The position numbers and the translations under genes are program-made. The notes beneath the pieces are model-generated. The model did not search any database and was not told the DNA's origin. It was given only the letters and a program-made list of their open reading frames with translations. A stretch of 64,000 nt of DNA from Coenobita brevimanus (lineage: Eukaryota > Arthropoda > Malacostraca > Decapoda > Coenobitidae), in assembly GCA_032717465.1 (NCBI GenBank), contig CM064732.1:30885138-30949137 (forward strand). The letters are read 5' to 3'. Positions within the stretch are counted from its first letter, which is position 1; each line of letters starts with the position of its first letter. Below, piece by piece: positions 37,680 to 48,341 of this stretch.

Positions 37680-38127
37680 GCATTCTCTTTCCCACAGTTA
37701 GGTCCATCAAGGTAAATAGATTCATAGTGGGAAATTGGTCCAAGGAGGAAATTAGGTCAAGGAGGAAAGCCGTATCCCGGGGAAAATAGTCTGTAGAGGA
37801 AAATAAACCCATAGAGAAGAAGTTGGTTAGTGAGTTTGTAAAGTGGGTTCGTGGAGGAAAATTGGTCTGTGGCGAAAATACATCCATGGAGGAAAACAAA
37901 TCCATGTTGGGAACTTCGGTCCAAGAGGGAAAGTGGGACTATTTCAGAAACTAGATCCAAGGAATACAATAGGTCTGTGGAGGAAAAGAGATCAGTGGAA
38001 GGAAAAATGGGACCGAAGCGAAAAAAAAAGTGGGACTATTTCAGGAACTAGATCCAAGGAATACAATAGGTCTGTGGAGAAGGGATCAGTGGAAGGAAAA
38101 ATGGGACCGAAGCGAAAAAAAAGTGGG
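37680..38127. repeat. 'GGAGGAAA-AAATTGGTC' minisatellite with a 97-bp duplication
   Basis: Degenerate units of about 22-45 bases (AGGAAA..AGGTC, GTCTGTGGAGGAAAA) run from 37680. Within the array 37933-38029 is repeated at 38030-38127 with few differences (GTGGGACTATTTCAG, AAACTAGATCCAAGG, CAATAGGTCTGTGGA). Confidence 0.85.
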
Positions 38128-38305
38128 TGGGAATACCCCTTGGGGTGTAGCCGGTGACAAGTTTATGTGCCAATGACCTAACGTTTCGGGAACTTCTCTA
38201 TCATTAAAAAACTGGAATTATATGTGTAATCTACCATGCTTTTGGCAAAATTTCCACTATTATCGCCCGCCTTTAGCAAGGCAGAGCGAAAATGTTTTTG
38301 CTCGC

Positions 38306-38308
<3 letters not shown>

Positions 38309-38363
<55 letters not shown>
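38309..38363. repeat. (TG)n microsatellite
   Basis: About 27 TG units. Confidence 0.97.
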
Positions 38364-38365
<2 letters not shown>

Positions 38366-38690
38366 ATCTGTTACCATTATATCTCATGAAATGCTTGAGC
38401 TATCAACATGAAACCTTCAGGGTATCAAGATATGGCCAAAATCTTAGACAAGCTCGAAAATGGGCACTCGGGGTCAAGATCAAGGTCACCAAAATGGCTG
38501 TCAAAAGTCAACTAGTTTTTATCATCCACCTTTAGCACCATTATACTTCGTATCTCATGAACTGCTTGAGCTATCAACATCAAACCTTCTGGGTATCAAG
38601 ATATGGCGAAAATATTGGCCGAGTTCGAAAATGGGCACTCGGGATCAAGGTCAAGGTCACCAAAATGGCTGCCAAAGATCAACTAGTTAT
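38366..38690 (+). repeat. Tandem duplication with a 'caaggtcaccaaaatggctg' core
   Basis: Two head-to-tail copies of about 155 bases: 38366-38520 and 38530-38690. Shared segments include ATCTCATGAA.TGCTTGAGCT, ATCAACAT.AAACCTTC, GGTATCAAGATATGG and AAATGGGCACTCGGG. Noncoding. The style is like the 42-47 kb repeat. Confidence 0.85.
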
Positions 38691-39581
38691 AATATGGATT
38701 GGCTTTTTGTGAAATGCAGTGACTGAATTCCGTAGAGTTTTGCGAATATTCTTCACATTTGGTTTGTAGTTAGCTTGTAACTTGGCCAACAGCATATTCT
38801 GGCGGGCGATTAGCATTCGGCTCTCGAATGCTTTTCTTTCAATTACAAGTGTGTTAATAGATAATCCAGGTGTTCTTTATATTCATGCCATAATACAGCA
38901 AAACATCATCTTCAGGTGATTTAACAGGTAGTGTACAGCTTTAATTTACCGTGGTGTGCCTCCTCTGGCAATGGTAATTTTACTAAGAAGTTGTCGCCAT
39001 TCTTTTATTGTACGGTAATCATATCACAGTACTTACAGTTGGAAGTAGTAGCTGCAACCTCAGGTTAATCTGGACTGCAGGTTGGTGGACGACAGGCTGA
39101 AGTTGTTTGCATTGTGCATTTCATCGCCTTTTGGAGAATATGGAGGGAAGTGAGTGAAGTTTGTATAACCACGCAGTGGAGTGGCCCAGTTATACAGGTG
39201 CCACCAACTGTGGCGTCTCTCGTCAACAGTAGTTGCAAATATACATTAATGTTTCGAGAACTAGTGAATTCCGTTAGAAGAACCAGTGTTTTTGAGAAAC
39301 AATTGACTTTCCCTGCTATATAACCAACATAAAATACAAATCACGTATAATCCACTATGCTCACTCTGCTATGCGGTCCACAGCACACGTACTCATCTCA
39401 TGTACTACACTTTCATAACAGAGACAATTTTTCACAATAAACTTTAAAAAAAAAAAAAAAAAGCTCATGGAGCAACGGGTTAAAATGACTCGTGTCCTGG
39501 GTTCATGACTAATGACCCTGAGGTTGCAACAACAACATTACTAATGCTACTATTATTATTATTATTATTATTATTTTTAAA
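38691..39581. other. Unassigned DNA
   Basis: No gene recognised. An AATAAA followed by a 17-base A run (39436-39462) looks like a processed 3' end, but no matching upstream coding sequence is visible. (ATT)n at 39550-39575. Confidence 0.45.
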
Positions 39582-40451
39582 ATGCCGAATAGTTTTCCTG
39601 AGGGCATCTCAGCATCCCCAGAAGGAGCCTATGGATGGGCAAACAGAGCGCGACCTGACTCTGGGCGACAGGGGCATAAGTCCACCTGGGCCGCGTGTCC
39701 CTATGACCCGGAACTCACCCGCCTCCACCATAGCAGGAAAAAGAGACTACCTTATGGGCGACCTGACCATCAACAGGATCGGGGTGGAGCTATTACTCTA
39801 GCTCTAGGCAGCACCCCTCAGACGGCCGGTAGCAGCACAACCTGCCTACAGGAGATGGCCAGTAGCCATTATGGAGGTAATCAGGAGACTGCCGGTAGCC
39901 GCTCCTGCCTTCGTCAGGAGATGGCCAGAAGCTGCTCTGAAGGTGCCCCACAAGAAATGGCTGGTAGCTGCTTGACCCTCCTACAGGAGACGGCCAGTAG
40001 CCACTCAGGAGGTAATCAGGAGATGGCTGGTAGCCACTCCGAAGGCGCCCTACAAGAGACGGCCAGTAACTGCTAGACCCTCTTGCAGGAGACGGCCGGT
40101 AGCTGCTCTGGGGGTAATCAGGAGACAGCCGGTAGCCACTCCCGCCTTTGTCAGGAGATGGCTGATAGCTGCTCCGAAGGTGCCCTCGAGTCGGCCTGCA
40201 GCAGCTCCCCCACACAGGCCACGGCCAGTAGCTGGGCCCTTGTGACGGCCGGTAGCCGCTCTGGGGGTAATCAGGAGACAGCCGGTAGCCACTCCCGCCT
40301 TTGTCAGGAGTCGGCTGATAACTGCTCCGAAGGTGCCTTCGAGTCGGCCTGCAGCCGCTCCCCCACAAAGACCACGGCCAGTAGCTGGGCCCTTGTGACG
40401 GCCGGTAGCTGCACCCTTAGAAGACCACGGCCAGTAGCTGGGCCCTTGTGA
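39582..40451 (+). other. Unrecognised repeat-encoded open frame, one stop
   Basis: An ATG at 39582 opens a 164-codon frame to a TAG at 40074-40076. The same frame then stays open to 40451. Residues 1-75 are unique (charged, with RKKRLPYGRPDHQQDRGG). From about residue 80 the protein is a repeat of 'QE(T/M)AGS.S' modules matching a roughly 33-base DNA unit. No family recognised. Because the unit is divisible by three, the minus strand is also open (40368-39793), so openness alone is not evidence of translation. The block is much richer in GC than its neighbours. It could be part of a mobile element or a lineage-specific gene with an expanded minisatellite. Confidence 0.35.
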
Positions 40452-40905
40452 TGGACAGTAGCTGTGCCCTTAGAAGACTACGGCCAGTAGCTGGGCCCTA
40501 TGAGAGGAGACGGCCGGTAGCTGCTCTGCAGGTAATCGGGAGATGGCCAGTAGCTGCTCTGAAGGTGCCCTAGAGATGGCTGGTAGCCACTCAACCCTCC
40601 TACAGGAGATGACCGGTAGCCGCTCCGGAGGTAATCAGGAGACGGCTGGTAGCCACTCCTGCCTTCGTCAGGAGACGGCTGGTAGCCACTCCTGCCTTCG
40701 TCAGGAGACGGCTGGTAGCCACTCCGAAGGTGCCCTCAAATCAGCCTGCAGCCACTCCCCCACACAGGCCACGGTCAGTAGCCGGGCCCTTGTGACGGCC
40801 GGTAGCTGCGCCCTTAGAAGGCCATGGCCAGTAGCCGGGCCCTACGAGAGGAGACAGCCTGTAGCCGCTCCTCCATCAGGTGCTGCCTCCCCTTCATGAG
40901 ACTAC
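39815..40905. repeat. GC-rich ~33-bp minisatellite with higher-order structure
   Basis: The unit CAGGAGACGGCYGGTAGCC plus a variable 12-18-base tail (CACTCCTGCCTTCGT, GCTCTGAAGGTGCCC, and others) is repeated more than 25 times. At 40637-40720 two identical 33-base units stand in direct succession. A longer module containing CTCCCCCACACAGGCCACGG, TAGCTGGGCCCTTGTGACGG recurs at about 40200, 40355 and 40760. Confidence 0.9.
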
Positions 40906-42100
40906 TACCCAGAGGGAGGTCCCAGCCTTATGGACTGCAGGAGAGGCCCTGTGACCCCCCACCGGCTCTTCTCTCTGCAGCTGGTCCCTGAGGGGCCTCA
41001 CCTGACAGACCCCGATGGAAGCCGATGTCACAGCCAGCTCCTGACAGCATCACCAACCACCGGAGACTGCAGCCTGCAGGACCTCAAGACCACCCCCAGA
41101 ACCCCTGGGCAGGACATCCCCACACCTTGACACCGGAGACCCTCATCCTCCATCAGGCGCTGGAGTGAACGATTCAGGCAGCTGTTCGGCCCCAGTCCAG
41201 AGGGCCAGACTCCAGTCCCGAGCCCTGAGAGTGCGGGACCCTTCGCCGCACACAGGCCTGGACGAGAAAGGACGCCCCTACGAGTGATTCCGTGGCCCCT
41301 GAATACGGAGGCCTCTGGTGGAACTCAGCCCCGTCAGTAGCCGGGATGAGCTCTTCCCCGGCGCCCTTTTCCTGGCCTCTACCACGCCCAGTCTCGATAG
41401 TGAATGACAGTGAAAGTACAGTGATAGTGATACAGTGAAGCGAGTGCTGAGCAGTGAGTTACTAGAAACACGGGAAATCAGAAATAAAACCCGTCAGTGT
41501 TAATGTAAAAGAAAGGTAACAGCGAGACAATGAACGCGGCTGAGCAGTAAATAAAGTGTCTGTCTGGGTATAGTTCCATCACCGTGACGTAGCCTCATGC
41601 TAAGACCAATCGGGGCTCCCAGAACCAAAGTAATGATTAACAGTGTAACAGTGAACCCAAGTAGACAGCGCAACAATGATAACAGTGCCTCGGCCCCAGT
41701 GAAAGTGAACTCTGCTTAAACAGATTAAAGTCTAGACTTCCCACGAACGACAGTGATCGGTTTTTCGGTCCTAGGACTCCTGGTATTAACAAACGTGCTA
41801 TTTTCTTTGTGCCTGATCTTGTTCTGAATAGTATCCTGCATGATACTACTCCCAACAATCTAGACATAAGGCTTATAATTGCCCAGAATAATTACTCTTG
41901 TGACATCTGCCTGTTCCACTTGGAGATTTGACAATACACGTGTAAGGTTGTTGCCTTGAGTTTTTGTGTCCTGCCTCTCTCTTATTTGTCTAAGCTCCTG
42001 TCTAGAAAGAGAACCTATATACACACTAGGCGTTAGAGGGACGGGAAGCCGACCCTAAAACACCTAGCATTACAGTTATTATCATTATTTAGCTTTACCA
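40906..42100. other. Unassigned GC-rich DNA next to the minisatellite
   Basis: 40906-41340 is GC-rich and may belong to the same element as the minisatellite. 41395-41735 has repeated ACAGTGA/GTGAAAG/CAGTGA phrases. AATAAA-like sites occur at 41485 and 41548. No protein similarity recognised. Confidence 0.4.
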
Positions 42101-42179
42101 TATATATGGCAAACCTTATTCTTTTGGTAAATATTATTATTATTTGTCTTTGCACTTTAATTTCTTAAATCTTCATCAT

Positions 42180-42785
42180 ATTACACAGGAAGGTACCCTA
42201 CGGTATTCCAAGTACTTGTGCCAGATATAAATGACTTTGACCTATTTTTAAGGTGTTATACTCATTTCTGGTGCAAGCATAGCATCTCTGAAATTGAAAT
42301 ATCTCAGAAACTAGTTTAGATGCAGCTATTTGGTTGAAAATCGTATGATAAAAAAGTTTGCTGAAAATTTCGGTTGAATATTTTGCCATTTAGCCTAGTG
42401 GAGAGTACTGAATTAAAATCTGCTCAGTGTTCTCTTTGTAACACATTTTAGAGAAAACCATAAAAGGTGTAAAACTGTAATTTTACAGAAATATGGCTGT
42501 GGTCCCTCTTATTATCTGAAAGGAATATGGTTACAGTTGACACATGTAAAATGCACCCATGCTTCATTTATTTAACTTTCACATTTTTTTAAATTTTATT
42601 TATATTTTGCACCACTGAACTATATTTAACAAAAAATTGTGCAGACATCCATGTTGTGTTCATATGAAGTTTTTAGGCAGTGAACACAAAAGCAGCATTT
42701 ACACAACTACAACGACAATCAATTCAATAAATAGTTACGACAAAGCTTCCTCACTGTGGGTAAACAATAAGTAAATAGGTAACTA

Positions 42786-42819
<34 letters not shown>

Positions 42820-42830
42820 GGAATATCTAA
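42180..42830 (+). repeat. Noncoding repeat U, copy 1 (A part)
   Basis: Part A of a dispersed unit: AGGTACCCTA..., CTTGTGCCAGATATAAATGAC, GAAATTGAAATATCTCAGAAAC, TTTGGTTGAAAATC, TTTTGCCATTTAGCC, CTTTGTAACACATTTTAGAGAA, GGTCCCTCTTATTATCTGAAA, then a worn end AGCTTCCTCACTGTGGG...GGTAACTAATTATTATTATT. Confidence 0.8.
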
Positions 42831-42951
42831 AAAGCTGCCATTCTCAAACCGTTTGAGCTACAGCCTTCATTCTTTGCCATATTATAGTACTGGGTGGTCG
42901 CTTCATCTGATCAAGAGTCTTCTTGATCCGACTGCTAGAACCCAGAGGGGT

Positions 42952-42956
<5 letters not shown>

Positions 42957-42987
<31 letters not shown>
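42957..42987. repeat. poly-A tract
   Basis: 31 consecutive A between copies of repeat U. No LINE or SINE body recognised upstream. Confidence 0.9.
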
Positions 42988-42989
<2 letters not shown>

Positions 42990-43439
42990 GACCCAAAAGC
43001 TGAAGAACCACTTCAGTTAGTGGGCTAATTTTTATTTATTTATTATTTTTTTTTTTGCATTTACCTGGGACATGGTCAGAAAGCAGTGTTTAATGTAGTC
43101 CACATGGGATCATTATTCTCTGAGATCGTTTGGGGTAAAAAAATTGGGACTTTCTCGGATATTCTGCAGGTCACCAAATTTTTCATGATGGAGAAAAGCT
43201 AGATCCACCAAACTTGGTGGACTTATAGACTGTGAAGACCTAAGGTAACATCCGCAAGTGACCATGACCTCAAGGTCCCTTTATAGCTCGGCTTCTAGTA
43301 GGCACTGGCTATTAGAAGTTTTTCGTCATTGAAATTGTCCTTGGACAGTTTTATGGTGTTTTAGTTAAGCTTCGCCAAACAAATGGTGAACCTTCTTGTT
43401 TTCATTAGTATTATTCTCTTTGCACTTTTTTTTATTTTT

Positions 43440-44065
43440 TCACACATGAAGGTACCCTAGGGTAACGCAAGACCTTGTGCCAAATATAAATGACCTTGAC
43501 TTATTTTTGAAGGTGATATACTCATCCTTATTCTAAAAATTGCATATATGAAATTGAAATAGCTCAGAAACTAATTAAGATTTAGCTGTTTGGTTGAAAA
43601 TCTTTTGATAAAAATGTTTCCAGCATAATATTGGTTTAATATTTTGCCATTTAGCCAAGTGGAAAGTACAGATTTGAAATATGCTAATTTGTTTCTTTGC
43701 AACACGTTTTAGAGAAAAGCACGAATGCTTTAAGGCTGTAACTTTCAAAATATATAGCTATGGTCCCTCTTATGATCTAGAATGCATATGGTTAAAATTA
43801 AGCGTACAGTTATCCAGTTATTCAGAAAAACGTGAAATTTACACATGCCGTCTTCGACACCTTTGTCTTCAGATCCCTTGATGTTACCCAAGAAGTTACC
43901 TTAGGTTCTTCAAATCGTGTTTGTATTGCACATACCTTATATACTCGTACCATACGGGGAAGCTTCCTTATTAGGGCTACACATAAGAACAGGTTACTTG
44001 CTTTTATTATTGTTGGTGTTTTGTTGTTAAAACTAGGATCCTTGTGGGAGGTTTTCTTATAGTGG

Positions 44066-44099
<34 letters not shown>

Positions 44100-44100
44100 T
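43440..44100 (+). repeat. Noncoding repeat U, copy 2 (A part)
   Basis: Same order of segments as copy 1 from CATGAAGGTACCCTAGGGTAA to GGGCTACACATAAGAACAGGTTAC. Preceded at 43374-43400 by the hairpin leader CTTCGCCAAACAAATGGTGAA-CCTTCTTG. Confidence 0.85.
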
Positions 44101-44714
44101 AATGTTCACCATATTAATGTCGAATCTTCTTGTTTTCGTCAGTATTACAGTATTTTTCTTTGCATTTTTTATTTTTCTTCAATCTTGATGTTACACATGA
44201 AGGCAAACAAGGGTAACCCAAGATCTTGTGCCAAATGCAAATGACCTTAACCTATTTTTGAATGTAATATACTCAGTTTTATTCTAAAAATTCCATATTT
44301 GAAATTGAAATATCTCAGAAACTAATTGAGATACAGTTACTTGGTTGAAAATCCTATGATGAAAATGTATGCCGAATAATTTTGGCGTAATATTTTGCCA
44401 TTTAGTCAAATGAAAGTGACAAAATCGAATCTGCCCAATTTTTTCTTTGCAACACTTTTTAGAGAAAACCACGAAAGCTTTAGGGCTGTAACTCTCCATA
44501 TATAGCTGTGTTCTCTCTTATGATCTGAAAGGAATATGGTTAAAGCCATGCATACAGTTAACCAGTTATGGAGAGAAACGTGAAATTTGCACATGCCCTT
44601 TTCGCCACTTTTGTCTTTAGGTCCCATGTTGATGTTACACAAGAAGTTACTGGTACCTTACGGTCTACAGATCTTGTTTATATTTCACAGTCTTTACCAT
44701 ACGGCATGCAGATT
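44100..44714 (+). repeat. Noncoding repeat U, copy 3 (A part)
   Basis: Leader TTCACCATATTAATG..GAATCTTCTTG, then the A-part segments ending at ACAGTCTTTACCATACGG, where a GC-rich block interrupts it. Confidence 0.85.
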
Positions 44715-44913
44715 GCTCGCCATGCCCAGTGAGCCCTCTGGTGGGCTGCCGGGTTGCCCTGGCAGACAGCTAGGTGGCCCACCAGCGGACCCTTGTGGGT
44801 GGCAGTTGCCCACCAGGAGATGCAGCTGGCAAAAGCCAAACCCCACTGACCTGGCCAATGTATGGCCTGGCTCCCTCTATAGGAGGGAGATATCTTTAAA
44901 CAACAACTTATGG

Positions 44914-44945
<32 letters not shown>
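44715..44945. other. GC-rich interruption of repeat U ending in poly-T
   Basis: About 200 GC-rich bases (TGGTGGGCTGCCGGG, TGGGTGGCAGTTGCCCACC palindrome) followed by TTTAAACAACAACTTATGGC and a 28-base T run. Repeat U resumes at CGGCTACACATTTAAAACAAG. Probably an inserted element of unknown class. Confidence 0.55.
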
Positions 44946-44946
<1 letters not shown>

Positions 44947-45225
44947 TGTGGGCCGGCTACACATTTAAAACAAGTAACTAGTTATGATTATTTCGGCTTC
45001 AGTCTCCTGACGAATCCAGGAGAACCAAAGACTGTGCAAGGAGTCTTAATGTGCCAGGTTATGTGTCCTGAATGTCCCAAGTTACGTGTCCTGGCATGCA
45101 CAATTGCTGACAGAAAAAAATCGAAATCTACCCAATGGGGTCCAGGTCACTAAGAAACAGTAGATGGAGAGTAGTGACTGTCCATAGGATAGTAACAGAG
45201 TTCTAATCATTATTATTATTAACCT
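44946..45225 (+). repeat. Noncoding repeat U, copy 3 (B part)
   Basis: Part B: CAGTCTCCTGACGAATCCAGGAGAAC, GGAGTCTTAATG, GTGTCCTGGCATG, ATTGCTGACAGAAA, CCCAATGGGGTC, AAGAAACAGTAGATGGAG, TAGTGACTGTCCATAGGATAG, ACAGAGTTCTAATCATTATT. Confidence 0.8.
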
Positions 45226-45745
45226 TCGCCATATGAATGGCGAGGCTTCTTGTTTTTGTATTATTTTTCTTTGCACTTTTTTTCTTTTATCTTGATATTA
45301 CATATGCAAGTACTCAAGGGTGACCCAAGTCCTTTTGCCTAATATAAATGACCTTGACCTATTTTTGAAAGTGATATATTCATTTTTATTCTAAAAACTG
45401 CATATTTGAAACTGAAATATATCAGTTTTTTCTTTGCAACACATTTTGAGAGAAAACCACAAAAGCTTTAAAGCTGTAACTTAACAGAAATACAGCTGTG
45501 TTCCCTCTTATGATGTGAAAGGAATACGGTTACAGTTAAGCATAGTCAGCCAGTTATTGAGAGAAAGGCAAATTTTACACATGCGTCTTCAACACCATTT
45601 TCTTCAGATCTTGTCGATGTTACACAAGAAGTTACCTTAGCGTCTTCAGATCTAGTTTATATTAAACATAACTTATTCAATGTGGTAAAGCTTCCTAAAT
45701 GTGGCTACAAAAGAGGAACAGGTAACTAATGAAGCTATGCCATAC
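45226..45745 (+). repeat. Noncoding repeat U, copy 4 (A part)
   Basis: Leader hairpin CTTCGCCATATGAATGGCGAG followed by GCTTCTTGTTTTT, then A-part segments with an internal deletion (the TTTGGTTGAAAATC to TTTTGCCATTTAG portion is missing), ending GTGGCTACAAAAGAGGAACAGGTAACTAAT. Confidence 0.85.
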
Positions 45746-46263
45746 ATATGGAAAACCTTGTTGTTTTTGTCAGTATTATTAATTTCCACCTATGTCATAG
45801 ATAGAGACTATTGTTTTTGCTAGTATTGTCATTATTCCTACCTTAGAATCTCGCAATATTTCCAGGAGAACTGGGGACTATGCGAGGAACGGAAAAGGCC
45901 CACGTTATATGTCCTGGGATGGGCCATTGCTGATAGAAAAAAAAAAAAAAATCCTTTACGCACAGTGGAAGGGCATTTCAGAAATGGTCATATCAGTATT
46001 ATGTTGTGAAAGAGATAACTTGGTCGTGAGTACTGGAGTTTTCAGTATGACCTGCTTAAGGAATCTGAATGCCCATGTTAAGCATCCTGGTATGGGCCAT
46101 TGCTGATAGAAAAATTAAATTCCAAATCTCACCAACGGGGTCAAGGTCATTGTAAGAAATATTAGCTGAAGAACAGTGATTGTCTGCAGGACAGTTACAG
46201 AGTTCTAGTTAGTTTCCATCTATTACATAGGTGGAAGTTATTGTCTTTTGTGGCATTATTATT
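45746..46263 (+). repeat. Noncoding repeat U, copy 4 (B part)
   Basis: TAGAATCTCGCAATATTTCCAGGAGAACTGG, GTATGGGCCATTGCTGATAGAAA, CACCAACGGGGTCAAGG, TTGTCTGCAGGACAGTTACAG. The last 50 bases start a further B part, broken by the insertion at 46264. Confidence 0.8.
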
Positions 46264-46818
46264 ACCCGTCCCCGCCCCAGAGGGGCTCGGGTACGGGTAT
46301 TGTTTTCACTCGGTTGTTTGTATGTATGTATGTCTGTTAACAACTTACATGAAAACTACTGGTGGGATTTTGACTTCAATTACAGGGATAATGGGCTATG
46401 ACCTTTTGATCACGTGATTAAATTTTGGGCCAAAATGGGCCAAGGCCCAGGCTGTAGGCCCAAAATATGAAAAAAGAAAAAAAATGGGGATTGGTAAAAA
46501 TCGTTTTTTCGCCATAACTCCTTTCAAATTCGTCATATCAACATGAAACAAAACTTAAAGGTGCATCTTTCAAATCTGCATCCTATAACATTCTTCACTA
46601 CATCGGGGGGGGGGGGTCACCCCTCAATTAGTGGTAGGGGGTGAATGTCAGGTGGGTCAGGCCTAAAATTTCAAATGGGCATAAAACTGTCAGTTTTCAC
46701 CCTATTTACTCAAAATTTGATATGGGACATCTTTGACTAGATATCCTGTTGTGTTCATATGTCAGCACTAAAATGACTGCCGGGGACGGGTTTGCTGTGC
46801 CAGGGCACAGTTTCTTGT
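46264..46818. mobile_element. Small noncoding element with ACCCGTCCCCG terminal inverted repeat
   Basis: ACCCGTCCCCG at 46264-46274 is matched by CGGGGACGGGT at 46781-46791, an 11-base inverted pair. Beyond it lies a hairpin CTGTGCC-AG-GGCACAG and TTTCTTG. ATTATTATT-like bases lie on both outer sides, and repeat U part B is interrupted at this point. No coding capacity. Consistent with a non-autonomous DNA element of about 0.53-0.55 kb. The terminal hairpin also allows a Helitron-like interpretation. Confidence 0.65.
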
Positions 46819-47195
46819 TATTATTATTCTGGCCTCAGAGTCTTGCAATGATTCCAGGAGGACCGGAGGCTATGGAAGGAATCTAAAGGCCCAGGTTATA
46901 TGTCCTGGCATGGGCCACTGCTGATACCAGTAGAAACAGATCCTTTACGTGCAGTAGTTAGAAAGAGTCATAACAGTATCATTAGTGAATGAGATAAGGT
47001 GGTCATATTTTCTGAAGATTTCAGTGAGACCTGATCAAGTAATCTGAAAACTGAAACTTGGTGGACCCATTCCTAAGGGTTTGTTTAGTTTTATCACAAA
47101 AATTCCAAATCTCCCCAATGGGATCAAGGTCATTGTAAGAAACATTAGGTGGAGGCTAGTGACTGTCCACAGGATAGTTACAGAGTGCAATATTT
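46819..47195 (+). repeat. Noncoding repeat U (B part, continued)
   Basis: Resumes with CTGGCCTCAGAGTCTTGCAATGATTCCAGGAGGAC and ends CCCAATGGGATCAAGG, TTAGGTGGAGGCTAGTGACTGTCC, AGGATAGTTACAGAG. Includes GAAACTTGGTGGACCC at 47053. Confidence 0.8.
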
Positions 47196-47229
47196 CTCCA
47201 TAGCCTCAGTTCTCTCACCAGTTATCTTC

Positions 47230-47760
47230 ACATGGTCGACTACTGTACATGCTTCAACTTGTCATCTACATGCTGTCTACACTCCATCACTCTTCCCTCG
47301 CTAATCTTCAACTGGTCATCTACATGCCGTTTGCACTCTATTTCCCTATTGCTTACTACACATTTCTGCTGCTGTTCTTCCTTCATTTTCCCCATGAAAG
47401 CATCAAGCTGTCCCTGCATCGCTAGTTGTAACTCCCTCTGTTGTTTTTGTAATGCCTCTTGAAGTCATTCATATTATATCATTCTTTATGTTCTTCATCT
47501 TGTACCTGTAGCTGTTCACTTTGTGCCTCCTGCTGTTCTCTAATTTTGTTCTTGAGCTCTTTCTGTCCTTCAATTCGTTCCTGTAATTGATCACTTTGTG
47601 CTTGTAGTTGTACACTTTTTGCTTGTAATAGCTTCATTATAGCAGCTAGGGGCACCTCCTCCTCCTGCCCTGCTCGGCTCCATTTCTGCATACCCCCTTG
47701 CTCCAGGTTGACGACAGGACTCACTGCAGCGCTTAATGATCCACACTCCTGATGCCACCG
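47230..47760 (-). pseudogene. Coiled-coil, gag-like fragment (probable LTR retrotransposon)
   Basis: The minus-strand frame 47724-47479 encodes a Gln/Glu-rich heptad-type helix (LQAKSVQLQAQSDQLQERI, then GQKELKNKIREQQEAQ). After a frame change near 47470 it continues as LQEALQKQQRELQLAMQGQ, KEEQQQKCVVSNREIE and two HVDD(Q/K)LK repeats. Such coiled coils sit at the start of gag in many arthropod Gypsy elements. Just upstream on the same strand (about 47765-47735) is CGGTGGCATCAGGAGTGTGG, which resembles a primer-binding site following an LTR. No nucleocapsid, protease or RT is present. Confidence in the coiled coil is high; in the Gypsy link it is modest. Confidence 0.45.
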
Positions 47761-48341
47761 ATATGTCCCTATCCCACATTGCCACAGGCTCCAACAGCAG
47801 TAGTTCAGTATAGGAAGGATATTGCCCAGTGAGTTGTTCTTATGGTCAACCTTTCAGCGTGCAACAACAAGATCGGCACATGCATGGTAAATGAACACTG
47901 GCTTCTCAAGTTCGTGGTCCATATTCGCCAATAATTACATTTAATGCTTGCCAACTGCACTTCACTGTTTTCACAAGTACTGGAGCTATACAATCTTCGC
48001 TAGGTCGCATTGACACTAAATTGACACTGAATTACACTGAAACTAAAACTGAAATGAAACTGACTTCTCTAGGCTCCTCCACCTCCTTTAATAACTTTTC
48101 CTACTTCTCCAAAGTTTTAGTACATTCTCAAAGGAGCAACGGTTACCACTCAGAGACGTTCAATATACCCCACAGTTTTCTTACACTACACAGCACTCTA
48201 AACTAATTAGCATACAAACTGAAATAGAATTGTATAATTTAACAGTCACATAAATAAAACATTATAGAGAATAAGAGGACAAAATTGAACACATAACTTT
48301 ACAAAATACCTCCACTCACAAATAGCAGCCTAACTGGCAAC
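47761..48341. other. Unassigned DNA, possible LTR upstream of the gag-like fragment
   Basis: If the gag-like reading is right, its 5' LTR would lie here on the minus strand. I could not fix TG...CA boundaries or a second copy. Confidence 0.3.
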
